A stretch of 64,000 nucleotides of DNA from Paenarthrobacter ureafaciens (GTDB lineage: Bacteria; Actinomycetota; Actinomycetes; Actinomycetales; Micrococcaceae). Positions within the stretch are counted from its first letter, which is position 1. Each line of letters opens with the position of its first letter. The DNA is taken from NCBI RefSeq assembly GCF_004028095.1, contig NZ_SBHM01000007.1, positions 1,302,001 through 1,366,000 on the forward strand, written 5' to 3'. Below are positions 25,739 through 35,908 of the stretch, piece by piece. The notes under the pieces were generated by a model. The model saw only the letters and a program-made list of their open reading frames with translations. It did no database searches and was not told the origin of the DNA. The position numbers and the translations under genes are program-made.

Positions 25739-26983
25739 CTAGCTTTCTGCCCCAGGACTCAACACATCCATGATCCGGTTGAGATCTTCCACGCTGGCGA
25801 ACTCAATGCTCACCCGTCCCTTACGGGCGCCAAGCGTGATCTTCACATTCGTATCCAGGCGATCAGACAAGGACGAGGCCAAGTAGTCCAACCGTTCGTG
25901 CCGTGCGTTGGGCTTGGGAATTGAATTCTTGGTGGGTGCGGCAGGCTCTTGGTAAAGCGCCACTGCTTCCTCTGTGGCCCTCACAGACATGCCCTCAGCC
26001 ACAATCTTCTGTGCGAGCCTTTCCATCGCGGCCGCGTCCGGCAGGGACAGCAATGCGCGCGCATGCCCTGCGGACAAAACGTTGGCGGCAACCCTGCGCT
26101 GCACCAGGGGTGGAAGCTTCAGCAAGCGAAGAGTATTGGAGACCTGCGGACGGGACCGGCCGATGCGGTCAGCCAATTGTTCGTGCGTCGTTCCAAAGTC
26201 CTCAAGGAGCTGCTGGTAAGCGGCGGCTTCTTCCAAAGGATTCAGCTGGCTCCGGTGGAGGTTCTCCAGAAGTGCGTCCCGGAGGAGGTCATCATCGGTG
26301 GTGTCACGGACGATCGCAGGGATGGTGTCCAGACCGGCGGCCTGCACAGCACGCCACCGACGCTCACCCATGACCAACTCATACGGTTCTCCACCCTTTT
26401 CGGTTGAAGTACGTACAACAATTGGCTGGAGGACACCGATTTCCTTGACCGAGTGCACAAGCTCTGCCATGTCGTCCTCATCGAAGACGGAACGGGGCTG
26501 CTTTCGGTTCGGGTGAATGTCCGTGACAGGGATTTCCGCGAAACGTGCTCCCGGAACCTCCACCAGGTCGGTCTGCGGTTCAGTGGATGCGGGTGAAGCG
26601 CTTGCTTCCGGCAGGGCGGTCGTCGGGCTTTCGTCTGAAGCTTCCGGAGCAGACACCGAAGCTGCCTGCTTGGAAGAGACCGTCGAAGACGATCCTGTCG
26701 CAGCAGCCGTCTTCTTGGTCGGAGCCTTGGCATCCGATTTGGCGCTCGACTTGGACGAGCCAGTCTTCGAAACTGCTGCTCGTGTGGCCGAACCCTCTGA
26801 AGCATCGTTGCCCGCTTCCGCCGGCGCGGAAACAGATTCCGGCTCCGGAGCTTTCCGGGCATCAGGGAAGAACAGATCCACAGGACGGGACGGCGAAGCG
26901 CCAGCTCCTTGGACGCCGGCGGAGGCCGAGCTGGGAATGAGAGCCCCAAGACCCCTGCCAAGGCCTCTTCGCTTTTCGCTCAT
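25739..26983 (-). CDS. parB: Chromosome partitioning protein ParB
   Basis: CTP-dependent DNA clamp that loads at parS and spreads to build the segregation complex. The 414-residue protein starts with the conserved [11 protein letters not shown], followed by a long Ala/Ser/Lys-rich linker (about 30-140). The ParB/Srx domain comes next (HPNRKQPR, then the CTP motif GERRWRA), then [14 protein letters not shown] and the helix-turn-helix around [16 protein letters not shown], and a C-terminal dimerisation domain. The linker is longer than in many ParB proteins. Its DNA sites fill the adjacent gene-free region and one lies inside parA. Confidence 0.97.
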   Translation of the reverse strand: MSEKRRGLGRGLGALIPSSASAGVQGAGASPSRPVDLFFPDARKAPEPESVSAPAEAGNDASEGSATRAAVSKTGSSKSSAKSDAKAPTKKTAAATGSSSTVSSKQAASVSAPEASDESPTTALPEASASPASTEPQTDLVEVPGARFAEIPVTDIHPNRKQPRSVFDEDDMAELVHSVKEIGVLQPIVVRTSTEKGGEPYELVMGERRWRAVQAAGLDTIPAIVRDTTDDDLLRDALLENLHRSQLNPLEEAAAYQQLLEDFGTTHEQLADRIGRSRPQVSNTLRLLKLPPLVQRRVAANVLSAGHARALLSLPDAAAMERLAQKIVAEGMSVRATEEAVALYQEPAAPTKNSIPKPNARHERLDYLASSLSDRLDTNVKITLGARKGRVSIEFASVEDLNRIMDVLSPGAES

Positions 26984-27050
26984 TAGTTCTTCCCTCCGAT
27001 GGAATAGCCGAGCGTGGAGTAGCCCAGGCTCTTGCAGTGTTTCAAGAATT

Positions 27051-28103
27051 CTAGCGTTCTGCGATTTCAGCAGCGGCTTCCATGTAGGAGAGCGCGCCGC
27101 TGGACGAGGGATCGTATGTCATCACTGTTTGCTGGTAGCTCGGCGCTTCGGAGATACGCACAGACCGAGGAACTACCGCACTGAGAACCTGCTGAGGGAA
27201 GTGCTGGCGCACTTCGGAGGCGACCTGTGCCGCCAGGTTCGTCCGACCGTCATACATGGTCAGCAGGATGGTGGACACCACCAGATCAGCGTTGAGGTGC
27301 TTCTGAATCATTTCGATGTTCTTCAGCAGTTGACTCAGACCTTCCAGGGCGTAGTACTCACACTGGATGGGAATCAGTACTTCGCTGGCTGCACAGAATG
27401 CGTTCACTGTCAGCAGGCCCAGGCTGGGAGGGCAATCAATGAAGATGTAGTCGAGGCGGCCTTCGCCGTTCTTTTCGCGTTCTTTCGCGTAGACGTCGAT
27501 CGCGCGGCGCAGGCGCTGTTCGCGGGCCACCAGGGACACAAGCTCGATCTCCGCGCCGGCAAGGTGGATAGTGGCCGGGGCGCAGAACAGGTTGGGGATG
27601 TCCGGGCACGGTGCCACTACGTCCTTCAGGGGAAGGTCGTTGATGAGGACGTCATAAATGCTGTCTACATCAGCATGGTGCTCGATGCCGAGGGCGGTCG
27701 AGGCGTTGCCCTGGGGATCGATGTCGATGACCAGCACATTCAGGCCGGCAGACGCGAGGGCCGCAGCGATATTGACCGTGGTGGTGGTCTTGCCGACGCC
27801 ACCCTTTTGATTGGATACCGTGAAGATCCTGGTGCGCTCAGGTTTGGGCAACTGCCGTCCGATCAAACGTTCCCGCCGCCGGGTCTCGTTCGCCAACTGG
27901 CGTGCGATGGGGCTTGAATCGTCGATCGAGTCCATAACGTTGGGACCATCATCGGCCACAGTTTCACGTGAAACCGTCTTATCAACCGAATTCGTGCGAG
28001 CGGAAGCAGGCTGCAGCGTGCTCGGCGGTGTGGCAATAGACCGCGCGGACCCCAACGACATAAAAGGGGGGATCCGCTGCGTGGAGGTTTCGCTACTGCC
28101 CAC
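27051..28103 (-). CDS. parA: Chromosome partitioning ATPase ParA
   Basis: Deviant-Walker ATPase that moves ParB-parS complexes. The 350-residue protein starts at a GTG (28101-28103). Its ParA core shows KGGVGKTT (100-107), the conserved DIDPQGN (about 127-133) and the FIDCPPSLG strand (about 227-235). The first 90 residues are a variable, Ser/Thr-rich extension whose codons 44-48 (VSRET) coincide with a perfect parS site (27961-27974). The order rpmH-rnpA-yidD-yidC-jag-rsmG-parA-parB is the conserved actinobacterial origin-proximal block. Confidence 0.97.
   Translation of the reverse strand: MGSSETSTQRIPPFMSLGSARSIATPPSTLQPASARTNSVDKTVSRETVADDGPNVMDSIDDSSPIARQLANETRRRERLIGRQLPKPERTRIFTVSNQKGGVGKTTTTVNIAAALASAGLNVLVIDIDPQGNASTALGIEHHADVDSIYDVLINDLPLKDVVAPCPDIPNLFCAPATIHLAGAEIELVSLVAREQRLRRAIDVYAKEREKNGEGRLDYIFIDCPPSLGLLTVNAFCAASEVLIPIQCEYYALEGLSQLLKNIEMIQKHLNADLVVSTILLTMYDGRTNLAAQVASEVRQHFPQQVLSAVVPRSVRISEAPSYQQTVMTYDPSSSGALSYMEAAAEIAER
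27961..27974. promoter_or_regulatory. parS site 12, inside parA
   Basis: Perfect GTTTCACGTGAAAC embedded in the parA coding sequence (codons 44-48). Could let ParB bind over its own operon. Confidence 0.92.
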
Positions 28104-28190
28104 TGGTCACACTCTCACTCTCATTCGGCGCTTGCTGCCGTTCTCTAGCCTAACTGCTCAGCCGCCGACACGCGGGAAACCAAGCGGTGG

Positions 28191-28841
28191 CTAAGCTGTC
28201 TTTCCGGGCTTGTTGACGATGATCCTCACCACGGTGGTGGGTTCCTCCAAAAGCTCCTGTCCGCACACCACAACCGACGTTTCTACGCCGCCAAGCTTAC
28301 GAATAACCTTCTTGGCCTTCTCGATCTCCTCGGCTGCGCTGCGCCCCTTAATGGCCACGACCTCGCCCTTTCCGTTGAGCAACGGAATGGTAAGGCCAGC
28401 CAAATTGCTCAGGGCAGAGACGGCGCGGGCGGTCACAACGTCCGCGTTAACCAGACCCACTGCAAGCTCGGCACGGGTACGCATCACGGTGACGTTGTCG
28501 AGTCCAAGATCGTCAACAACTTCCTGGAGCCAAATCACACGGCGTTCCAGTGGCTCAATCAGGGTGAGCTCGAGATCAGGACGTGCAATGGCCAGACACA
28601 GGCCGGGAAGTCCAGCCCCGGAACCGACGTCGGCCACGTGACTGTCTTTTGCGATCGCGGACTCAATGACGGCACAGTTCAGCACATGCCGACCCCACAG
28701 ACGCGGAACTTCCCGGGGACCGATGAGGCCGCGTTCAATGCCGGAGGTGGCCAAATGTTCAACGTAGCGCTTGGCAAGATCCAGGCGCTCCCCGAAGATC
28801 TTCTCGGCCGCCTGCAGTTCTGTCGCGGAGATTTCTACCAT
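28191..28841 (-). CDS. rsmG: 16S rRNA (guanine527-N7)-methyltransferase RsmG
   Basis: SAM-dependent enzyme that methylates G527 of 16S rRNA (GidB). The 216-residue protein has the SAM-binding loop VADVGSGAGLPG (about 70-81) followed by acidic LIEPLERR, and the VTARAVSAL segment typical of the family. N-terminal YVEHLATSGIERGLIGPREV matches the GidB substrate region. It is co-directional with jag and parA, six bases downstream of jag, so probably part of the same transcript. Known mutants in this family give low-level streptomycin resistance. Confidence 0.95.
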   Translation of the reverse strand: MVEISATELQAAEKIFGERLDLAKRYVEHLATSGIERGLIGPREVPRLWGRHVLNCAVIESAIAKDSHVADVGSGAGLPGLCLAIARPDLELTLIEPLERRVIWLQEVVDDLGLDNVTVMRTRAELAVGLVNADVVTARAVSALSNLAGLTIPLLNGKGEVVAIKGRSAAEEIEKAKKVIRKLGGVETSVVVCGQELLEEPTTVVRIIVNKPGKTA

Positions 28842-28847
28842 GGGCCG

Positions 28848-29387
28848 TTAGTCAGCCGAAACCACGATGTGACGTCCGGCGCCCTCGCCTTCGGATTCGG
28901 AAACGAATCCGAGGTCGGCGACGGCGTCGTGGACAATTTTGCGCTCGTACGCGCTCATCGGTTCCAGCGCAACGGTTCCACCGTTCTCTTTCACCTTGGC
29001 AACTGCGTCCTCTGCGATCTGCTGAAGGACCCCGGCGCGGTGCTTGCGGTATCCGTTGATGTCCAGCACCAACCGGGAGCGGCTATCGGTAGCGGAAAGT
29101 ACGGAGAGGCGGGCCAGCTCCTGCAGGGCCTCGAGTACTTCACCGTCACGGCCTACAAGGCTTTCCAGCGCGGGTGATTCCTCTTCCGCGGCAATGGAGA
29201 TGTAGGTCCGGCCATTGCGGACCTCGATGTCGATGTCACCGTCGATGTCTGCGATGTCGAGGAGTTCCTCGAGGTAGTCGGCGGCAATATCGCCTTCCTC
29301 TTCCAAACGGCTGGCCGTCTTGGACGGGGTCTCTTCCTGGGCCTCAGTCACGGCGTCGGTTATTTCCTCGGTGCTCTCAGCAGACAT
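28848..29387 (-). CDS. jag: R3H/KH-domain RNA-binding protein (Jag/KhpB-like)
   Basis: RNA-binding protein of 179 residues. An acidic N-terminus is followed by a KH-like domain containing SPALESLVGRDGEVLEALQELAR (residues about 85-105, without the Jag-N domain of Firmicutes) and a C-terminal R3H domain with RRAGVLQQ-like spacing ending EPMSAYERKIVHDAV. Its start overlaps the yidC stop (29387) by one base. Proteins of this type act with KhpA and with YidC in cell-envelope control; its exact RNA targets are unknown. Confidence 0.9.
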   Translation of the reverse strand: MSAESTEEITDAVTEAQEETPSKTASRLEEEGDIAADYLEELLDIADIDGDIDIEVRNGRTYISIAAEEESPALESLVGRDGEVLEALQELARLSVLSATDSRSRLVLDINGYRKHRAGVLQQIAEDAVAKVKENGGTVALEPMSAYERKIVHDAVADLGFVSESEGEGAGRHIVVSAD

Positions 29388-30358
29388 TACTTCTTCTTCC
29401 TGTTCTTACGTTGCGGCTGGACGCGCTGCGCCCGTGCCTCGGCGGCAGCAGCGGCGGCGGCAGCCTCGGCGTCGTCGTTCTTCTTGCCGGCCAGCGGCGG
29501 CAGGCCCTTGGCAGCGCGGCGTTCCTCCAGCGCCTTGGCGGCGGGGGAACCCGGGGTGGGCATACGGCGGATGACGAAGAACTGCTGGCCCATGGTCCAG
29601 AGGTTGGTGGTGGTCCAGTAAATGAGGACACCGATCGGGAAGTTGATACCACCGATGCCGAAGACGAGCGGCAGGATGTAGAGCATCATCTTCTGCTGGC
29701 GCATGAACGGGCTGGCGAGTGCTTCCTCGGACATGTTCTTGGCCATGATCTGCTTCTGCGTGATGAACTGCGATGCAGTCATGGCAAGGATCATGATGAT
29801 GGACAGCACCCACACAGCAACTGCGCTGCCGCTGCCGCTGGGGTCGCCGTGCAGCAGGGAAGCGGACAGCGGTGCACCAAAGATGCTCGACTGGTCGAAC
29901 TGCACTACCTGCTCGTGGCTCATGGCACCAATGCCCTGGCCGGCCTTGGCGTTGGTGGAGATCCCGGACAGCACCTGGAACAGGGCGAAGAAGAACGGCA
30001 TCTGGATCAGCATCGGCAAGCACGCGGAGAACGGGTTTGTGCCGTGCTTCTTGTACAGGGCCATCTGCTCCTGCGCCATCGCCTGGCGGCTGAGCTGGTC
30101 TGTTTTGCCCTTGTATTTGGTCTGCAGTTTCTTCAAGTCGGGCTGCAGGAGCTGCATGCCGCGCTGGGCTTTGATCTGCTTGACGAAAACAGGGATCAGG
30201 GCGGCACGGATAACCAGCACCAGACCAATGATGGACAGGGTCCAGGTCCAGCCGTTCGCTGCGGGCATTCCAAGGAAGCTCAGTCCCTCGTGGAAGCCAA
30301 CCATGATGATTGACACCAGCCACTTGAACGGAAACATGATTGTTTCAAAGAAGTCCAT
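29387..30358 (-). CDS. yidC: Membrane protein insertase YidC
   Basis: Sec-associated and Sec-independent insertase. The 323-residue protein has the short Gram-positive/actinobacterial form without a large periplasmic domain: a first helix (about 35-55), the cytoplasmic coiled-coil loop beginning with IKAQRGMQLLQPDLKKLQ, then helices near 110-130, 175-200 and 235-260. The conserved positively charged residue in the first core helix (IRAALIPV, near residue 51) is present. The tail (about 270-323) is very rich in Ala and basic residues (EARAQRVQ..RKNRKKK), which probably contacts the ribosome. Confidence 0.95.
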   Translation of the reverse strand: MDFFETIMFPFKWLVSIIMVGFHEGLSFLGMPAANGWTWTLSIIGLVLVIRAALIPVFVKQIKAQRGMQLLQPDLKKLQTKYKGKTDQLSRQAMAQEQMALYKKHGTNPFSACLPMLIQMPFFFALFQVLSGISTNAKAGQGIGAMSHEQVVQFDQSSIFGAPLSASLLHGDPSGSGSAVAVWVLSIIMILAMTASQFITQKQIMAKNMSEEALASPFMRQQKMMLYILPLVFGIGGINFPIGVLIYWTTTNLWTMGQQFFVIRRMPTPGSPAAKALEERRAAKGLPPLAGKKNDDAEAAAAAAAAEARAQRVQPQRKNRKKK

Positions 30359-30374
30359 ACGATATCCCTATTCG

Positions 30375-30797
30375 TCAGGCCGCCGGGCGGCCTTCTTCAT
30401 CAGCCTGAGCAGCCAGGAACTGGTCCGGGTTGTTCAGTACAACAATTGTGGGCGTCCGGCCTTCCGGCCAATGACGGTGGCCGGCGGGGACATGGTCCAC
30501 TCCACCGGCATTCCAAGGGTGGCATTTGGCGAGCCTTTTGGCTGCGAGCCAGCTGCCCTTCACGGCGCCGTGCACCGTGACCGCCTCCAGCGCATAGGCC
30601 GAACACGACGGGAAGAAACGGCATACCTGGCCGTACAGGGGCGAAACCACCTTGCGGTAGGCCTTCAGCAGGAGAATGAGGACGTTCCGAGGCAGGTCCC
30701 AAACAAACCGGCCGACTGTGGCCAACCAGGTTGGAGCGGGAACCTCGTTCCCGGGGTCGCCGGAGGAAGGAACGACGGCGGCACTATGGTGATGCAC
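30375..30797 (-). CDS. yidD: Membrane protein insertion efficiency factor YidD
   Basis: Small membrane-associated helper of YidC. The conserved core YRKVVSPLYG, CRFFPSCSAYALEAV, HGAVKG and RLAKCHPW is complete. I chose the GTG at 30797 with GAAGGG in good register; a longer frame starting at 30860 would run through much of the rnpA end. The chosen form overlaps rnpA by 14 bases. A C-terminal extension of about 40 residues (GHRHWPEG onwards) goes beyond the usual 70-80-residue YidD and is hydrophilic. Conserved position between rnpA and yidC supports the call. Confidence 0.9.
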   Translation of the reverse strand: MHHHSAAVVPSSGDPGNEVPAPTWLATVGRFVWDLPRNVLILLLKAYRKVVSPLYGQVCRFFPSCSAYALEAVTVHGAVKGSWLAAKRLAKCHPWNAGGVDHVPAGHRHWPEGRTPTIVVLNNPDQFLAAQADEEGRPAA

Positions 30798-31200
30798 GCG
30801 GTGTCCCTTCCGTAGTGGTGCCGTTGCGGTCCTGCGAAGCGTTGCGTGGAGCTGAGCCACCCAATCGCTTCGTCGTCACTGCCAATGCGGCGTTGTAATC
30901 ATTCAGCAACTGCTCCCAGCTGGCGGTTGCAGCTGCCGGCAGTGCACGGACTACGACCGCCAGGCCCGTTCCATGCGTTTGCAAGGACAGCGCGCCTGCT
31001 TCTCTCAGTCTCCTCTTAACGAGGTTCCTGGTCACGGCGTTCCCGACGGCTTTGGAGACAATGAAGCCGATACGACTCGGCTCCCCGGCCCCGATAGGAG
31101 CCGTATATAACACTAAGTTCCGGCGTCCATTACGGACGCCGGAACGTACAGTTGTTGAAAAGTCGGTAGACGTCCGAAGGCGGTTTGGGGTGGCTAGCAC
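30784..31200 (-). CDS. rnpA: Ribonuclease P protein component
   Basis: Protein subunit of RNase P, which matures the 5' ends of tRNAs. The 138-residue protein shows the signature RNLVKRRLREA (about 76-86) and the aromatic FSTTVRSG and GFIVSKAVG strands near the N-terminus. The C-terminal 30 residues are poorly conserved and Ala/Ser-rich. It follows rpmH by 41 bases in the normal order. Confidence 0.95.
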   Translation of the reverse strand: MLATPNRLRTSTDFSTTVRSGVRNGRRNLVLYTAPIGAGEPSRIGFIVSKAVGNAVTRNLVKRRLREAGALSLQTHGTGLAVVVRALPAAATASWEQLLNDYNAALAVTTKRLGGSAPRNASQDRNGTTTEGTPRASP

Positions 31201-31241
31201 CGACGAACCCCCGAGAGGACCCTGGCCGACAAGTCAGTTAT

Positions 31242-31379
31242 TTAAGCCGACAGCTCGACGCGGCCCTTGCCGCGACGGGCAGCCAGGATGGCGCGGCCGG
31301 CACGGGTGCGCATACGAAGGCGGAAGCCGTGCTTCTTGGCCCGACGGCGGTTATTCGGCTGAAAAGTCCGCTTGCTCAC
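31242..31379 (-). CDS. rpmH: 50S ribosomal protein L34
   Basis: A 45-residue, very basic protein. It begins with the L34 signature [18 protein letters not shown], continues MRTRAGRAI and ends with [10 protein letters not shown]. Start is GTG (31377-31379) behind GGAGTAACTAAC. First gene of the leftward operon that runs to parB; divergent from dnaA as in most bacteria. Confidence 0.96.
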   Translation of the reverse strand: MSKRTFQPNNRRRAKKHGFRLRMRTRAGRAILAARRGKGRVELSA

Positions 31380-31844
31380 GTTAGTTACTCCAGTGGATCA
31401 AAGGTGCGCCCACCCGATCAAAAGGGGAAGAACTGGCCGACGCTAAGTTTTGTATGTGGCCGCCGCCGCTGCCTCTCGCACGGTAAACGTACGGAGATGC
31501 AACTGATCTCAAAAGCGGACACAAAGGACTTCACAACGTTAGGGCAAAAATAGACCCCCAGTCAAACCGGAGGGCCGCCCTGAAGCTGTCCACAACTGTG
31601 GCAAACGACTGGCATCAGCCTGTGGATGAACTGGCTCACAGCCACCGATCGGGAACAACAACGGTGTAATTATCCACAAGCAACTTCCCAGCTATCTTCT
31701 AGAGAAATCATCCCCTAGAGTGGCTCAGTAGCCCATTGTCCACCCGCTGTGCATAACTCTGTGGATTAATCCATGGAACACGTACCAGCCGGATGCCCTT
31801 CGGCTGCCAGCAACGCAGGCAAGCAAGTATTTAGGAACACATTG
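31380..31844. other. rpmH-dnaA spacer with DnaA boxes
   Basis: 465 bases without a gene. It holds the divergent promoters of rpmH and dnaA and several DnaA-box-like sites: CTGTCCACA (31586-31594), TGTGGATGA (31621-31629), perfect TTATCCACA (31670-31678), TTGTCCACC (31736-31744), TGTGCATAA (31748-31756) and TGTGGATTA (31760-31768). The cluster just before the dnaA start suggests autoregulation of dnaA and perhaps part of a bipartite origin. Confidence 0.7.
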
Positions 31845-33266
31845 ATGACAGTAGACGAAGCCAACCACGCCAATACTGTCGGAAGTTCCTGGCGCCGGGT
31901 GCTGAGCCTGCTGGAACAAGATGACCGGGTATCTCCCCGACAGCGCGGTTTCGTCATCCTCGCCCAGGCCCAGGGCCTGATCGGTTCCACCCTGTTGGTG
32001 GCCGTTCCCAACGAGCTCACCCGCGAAGTCCTTCAGACGCAGGTCAAGGACGCTCTGGATGATGCCCTGCGCAATGTCTTCTCCGATGACATCCGCTGCG
32101 CGATCGACGTTGATACCGATCTGGTGCCGGTCCACGAGGAGCCGGAACCCGCCGTCGAGCTTTCCCCTGTCCCGGACCTGGCCGCGGAGCCGAAGCCGCA
32201 GCCGACTCCTCCCAGCACCTCCCATGAATTCGGACGCCTGAACCCGAAGTACATTTTCGATACTTTCGTGATCGGTTCATCCAACCGCTTTGCCCATGCG
32301 GCAGCCGTTGCCGTAGCCGAAGCGCCCGCGAAGGCCTATAACCCGCTCTTCATCTATGGAGACTCGGGCCTGGGCAAGACCCACCTGCTGCACGCCATCG
32401 GCCACTATGCCCGGCGCCTCTACAGCGGCATCCGCGTCCGCTACGTCAACTCCGAAGAGTTCACCAACGACTTCATCAACTCCATCCGTGATGATGAAGG
32501 CACCAGCTTCAAGACCACGTACCGGAACGTGGATGTGCTGCTGATCGATGACATCCAGTTCCTGGCCGGCAAGGACCGTACGCAGGAAGAGTTCTTCCAC
32601 ACGTTCAACGCCCTGCACAACGCCAACAAGCAGGTGGTCATCACCTCGGACCAGCCGCCCAAGATGCTGGCAGGGTTCGAAGACCGGATGACTTCACGGT
32701 TTGAATGGGGTCTCCTCACGGACATCCAGCCGCCTGAACTCGAAACACGCATCGCCATCCTCCGCAAGAAGGGCCTGAGCGAGGGTCTTTCAGCGCCGGA
32801 CGATGCCTTGGAGTACATCGCGTCCAAGATTTCCAGCAACATCCGTGAGCTCGAAGGTGCGCTCATCCGCGTTACCGCCTTCGCCAGCCTGAACCGGCAG
32901 CCGGTGGATGTGGCATTGGCTGAGATGGTCCTCAAGGACCTGATCACTGACGACGGCGCCCAGGAAATCACTGCGAAGCAGATCCTCGACCAGACAGCTG
33001 ACTACTTCAAACTCAGCATGGAAGAGCTCTGCAGCAAGTCCCGGACCCGCACACTGGTGACGGCCCGGCAGATCGCCATGTACCTCTGCCGTGAGCTGAC
33101 AGACATGTCCCTGCCCAAGATCGGACAGGAACTGGGCGGACGCGACCACACCACCGTCATCCACGCCGATCGCAAGATTCGCGAACTGATGGCCGAGCGC
33201 CGTGTGATTTACAACCAGGTCACCGAGCTGACCAACCGCATCAAGCAGCAGCAGCGCGACTCCTGA
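31845..33266 (+). CDS. dnaA: Chromosomal replication initiator DnaA
   Basis: Initiator ATPase that binds DnaA boxes and opens the origin. I chose ATG 31845 (AGGAAC ten bases upstream), giving 473 residues; the upstream extension lacks homology. Domains in order: N-terminal helicase-loading domain I (1-85), a Pro/Glu-rich linker (about 90-130), the AAA+ domain with [13 protein letters not shown] and Walker B LLIDDIQF, and the C-terminal DNA-binding domain with the DnaA signature [11 protein letters not shown] near residue 435. Divergent from rpmH and followed by the oriC spacer. Confidence 0.97.
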   Translation: MTVDEANHANTVGSSWRRVLSLLEQDDRVSPRQRGFVILAQAQGLIGSTLLVAVPNELTREVLQTQVKDALDDALRNVFSDDIRCAIDVDTDLVPVHEEPEPAVELSPVPDLAAEPKPQPTPPSTSHEFGRLNPKYIFDTFVIGSSNRFAHAAAVAVAEAPAKAYNPLFIYGDSGLGKTHLLHAIGHYARRLYSGIRVRYVNSEEFTNDFINSIRDDEGTSFKTTYRNVDVLLIDDIQFLAGKDRTQEEFFHTFNALHNANKQVVITSDQPPKMLAGFEDRMTSRFEWGLLTDIQPPELETRIAILRKKGLSEGLSAPDDALEYIASKISSNIRELEGALIRVTAFASLNRQPVDVALAEMVLKDLITDDGAQEITAKQILDQTADYFKLSMEELCSKSRTRTLVTARQIAMYLCRELTDMSLPKIGQELGGRDHTTVIHADRKIRELMAERRVIYNQVTELTNRIKQQQRDS

Positions 33267-33600
33267 ATCCACAGACGTTCCGCGCACTACATACCTTATT
33301 AACAGGCGCATGTGGATAACCCTGTGGATTGTTAAGGGGACAAGCGCGCTTAATGGGCTTAAAACCCTTAAGGCATCTGTGGATCGTTAAAAACGGGCTT
33401 CCGGGTTGTCCCCATCCACACCCTGTTTAAAACCCAGTTAACGCACAGTCCGTGAACAGGGCTTAACCGCGGAACCGCGCGGCGAAAGCCACTTATCCAC
33501 AGTTTCCACAGCAGTTATTAACACTACGAATCCCAAAAAATTGAAATCCCTCAAATAACAATCTCGTTCCTCCACGCCCCAAGGCACCACTGAGAGAGAA
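33267..33600. other. Chromosomal origin oriC (dnaA-dnaN spacer)
   Basis: Contains TGTGGATAA (33311-33319), TGTGGATTG (33323-33331), TGTGGATCG (33378-33386), CCATCCACA (33412-33420) and TTATCCACA (33493-33501). Repeated TTAA-containing stretches occur throughout. An AT-rich tract (33511-33565) is the best candidate unwinding element. Location between dnaA and dnaN is the standard place for actinobacterial oriC. The remaining 33601-33840 has a GC-rich GGCCGG repeat and no gene. Confidence 0.85.
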
Positions 33601-33840
33601 CTCCAACCGGCCACAGGCCGGCCGGGGACTGTCCACATAGCCGGGGTCCCGCCGGCCGGGGATGGGTTAATCCCCGATCTTGCGGCTAAGCTGTCACCAG
33701 CGCTCCCATCCCTGGGTTGGTTTTGTAGTCCGTTGTGTGCGGACCATGCACCTCGGGACCTTGGAACGCGGAATTTTGGCGGCTTCCATGGCTGGAATCC
33801 GCAGCTACTATTTGGCAGCAATGAAAGGCGGCACCCCTCC

Positions 33841-34965
33841 GTGAAGTTCAGAGTCGACCGCGACGTCCTGGCAGAAGCCGTTACGTGGACCGCGCGGTCG
33901 TTGTCTCCGCGGCCGCCGGTGCCTGTCCTCTCCGGCCTCCTCCTCAAAGCCGAGGCAGGAACCGTCAGCCTGTCCAGCTTTGACTACGAAACCTCGGCCC
34001 GCCTCGAGATTCCGGCTGACATCACCACAGAGGGCACCATCCTGGTGTCCGGTCGACTCTTGGCAGATATTTGTCGAAGCCTCCCCTCAGCTCCGGTGGA
34101 AGTGGAAACCGACGGCAGCAAGGTCACCCTCACGTGCCGTCGAAGCAGCTTCCACCTGGCAACGATGCCCGAGTCCGAGTACCCGGCATTGCCTGCACTC
34201 CCTGCGATCAGCGGCACCTTGCCGGGTGATTCGTTCGCGCAGGCCGTCTCCCAGGTGATCATCGCTGCCAGCAAGGACGACACCCTGCCCATCCTCACCG
34301 GTGTCCGCATGGAGATCGAGGATGACATGATCACGCTTCTTGCCACTGACCGCTACAGGCTCGCCATGCGCGAAGTGCCCTGGAAACCCGTCACTCCGGG
34401 CATTTCCACCAGCGCCCTGGTCAAGTCCAAGACCCTGAACGAGGTGGCAAAGACCCTTGGCGGAAGCGGCGACATCAACGTTGCCCTGGCCGATGACGAC
34501 AGCCGCCTCATTGGCTTCGAAAGCGGCGGCCGCACCACCACGTCCTTGTTGGTTGACGGTGATTACCCGAAGATCCGCTCGCTTTTCCCGGATTCAACGC
34601 CGATCCATGCCACGGTCCAGACCCAGGAACTCGTGGAAGCCGTACGCCGAGTGTCCTTGGTTGCCGAACGCAACACACCGGTGCGCCTCGCCTTCACCCA
34701 AGGCCTGCTGAACCTGGATGCCGGCACCGGCGAAGACGCCCAGGCCTCCGAAGAACTCGAGGCACAACTTTCAGGCGACGACATCACGGTAGCCTTCAAC
34801 CCGCACTACCTGGTTGAAGGCCTCAGCGTCATCGAAACGAAATACGTGCGCTTCTCCTTCACGTCAGCTCCCAAGCCCGCCATGATCACGGCGCAGGCAG
34901 AGGCCGATGGCGAGGACCAAGACGACTACCGCTACCTCGTGATGCCTGTCCGCCTTCCCAACTAG
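33841..34965 (+). CDS. dnaN: DNA polymerase III sliding clamp (beta subunit)
   Basis: Ring-shaped clamp that holds DNA polymerase on DNA. The GTG at 33841 (AAAGGCGG ten bases upstream) gives 374 residues, the normal length, beginning MKFRVDRDVLAEAV; longer frames reach into the origin spacer and are unlikely. Three clamp repeats are visible; the second contains PILTGVRME and the last ends with YLVMPVRL, which builds the partner-binding pocket. First gene of the dnaN-gnd-recF-dciA-gyrB-gyrA series. Confidence 0.97.
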   Translation: MKFRVDRDVLAEAVTWTARSLSPRPPVPVLSGLLLKAEAGTVSLSSFDYETSARLEIPADITTEGTILVSGRLLADICRSLPSAPVEVETDGSKVTLTCRRSSFHLATMPESEYPALPALPAISGTLPGDSFAQAVSQVIIAASKDDTLPILTGVRMEIEDDMITLLATDRYRLAMREVPWKPVTPGISTSALVKSKTLNEVAKTLGGSGDINVALADDDSRLIGFESGGRTTTSLLVDGDYPKIRSLFPDSTPIHATVQTQELVEAVRRVSLVAERNTPVRLAFTQGLLNLDAGTGEDAQASEELEAQLSGDDITVAFNPHYLVEGLSVIETKYVRFSFTSAPKPAMITAQAEADGEDQDDYRYLVMPVRLPN

Positions 34966-35001
34966 CCACTACCGCCACCTACGCAGAAAAGAGTTCACAG
35001 C

Positions 35002-35886
35002 GTGCACATCGGACTGATTGGCCTTGGAAAAATGGGGTTCAACATGCGGGAACGCATGAGGAACGGTGGCATTGAGGTAACAGGCTTTGACCGCAATCCG
35101 GACGTCACGGACGTAGCTTCGGTGGATGAACTGATCGCCGCGCTGCCTACGCCAAGGTTGGTCTGGGTGATGGTTCCTTCCGGCGAAATCACTGACGCGG
35201 TTGTGAACGAGCTGCGCGGGAAGTTGAGCGAGGGCGACCTCGTCATCGACGGCGGGAACTCCCGCTTCACCGAAGACCAAAAGCACGCCGCCGCGTTGGC
35301 CGAAAAGGGAATCCGTTTCGCTGACTGCGGTGTTTCCGGTGGCGTCTGGGGACTTCAGAACGGATATGGCCTGATGGCCGGCGGTTCCGAAGAAGACATC
35401 GCACTTGCCATGCCGGTCTTTGATGCCCTCCGTCCCGAGGGCGAAAGGGCGGACAGCTTTGTGCACGTAGGCGGCGTAGGTGCAGGACACTACGCAAAGA
35501 TGGTGCATAACGGCATTGAATACGGCCTGATGCAGGCCTATGCCGAAGGCTACGAATTGCTGGCGGCCAAGGACATCGTGAAGGACCTTCCCGGTACGTT
35601 CCGGGCGTGGCAGAAGGGCACCGTTGTCCGCTCCTGGTTGCTTGACTTGATGGTCAAGGCACTGGACGAGGACCCGGGCCTCGCCTCCATCGATGACTAC
35701 GTCGAGGATTCAGGCGAAGGGCGCTGGACAGTGGAAGAAGCGATCGCAAACGCGGTCCCGGCTCCGGCAATCACGGCGGCGCTTTTTGCCCGGTTCGCTT
35801 CCCGCGAGGACACCTCACCCGCCATGAAGATGGTCTCGGCGCTGCGCCACCAGTTCGGCGGCCACGCCACCCGTCCGGCCAACTAG
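35002..35886 (+). CDS. gnd: 6-phosphogluconate dehydrogenase, short decarboxylating type
   Basis: Oxidises 6-phosphogluconate to ribulose 5-phosphate in the pentose-phosphate pathway. The 294-residue protein is the short form (YqeC/GntZ type), with Rossmann motif GLGKMGFNM (7-15), DGGNSR, the catalytic GVSGGVWG region and [10 protein letters not shown] (about 165-174). Its insertion between dnaN and recF is conserved among actinobacteria. Start is GTG 35002. Short forms often prefer NAD (family knowledge), which I cannot confirm from the sequence. Confidence 0.95.
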   Translation: MHIGLIGLGKMGFNMRERMRNGGIEVTGFDRNPDVTDVASVDELIAALPTPRLVWVMVPSGEITDAVVNELRGKLSEGDLVIDGGNSRFTEDQKHAAALAEKGIRFADCGVSGGVWGLQNGYGLMAGGSEEDIALAMPVFDALRPEGERADSFVHVGGVGAGHYAKMVHNGIEYGLMQAYAEGYELLAAKDIVKDLPGTFRAWQKGTVVRSWLLDLMVKALDEDPGLASIDDYVEDSGEGRWTVEEAIANAVPAPAITAALFARFASREDTSPAMKMVSALRHQFGGHATRPAN

Positions 35887-35908
35887 CCGCAGGAGCCACA
35901 CGAACAGC

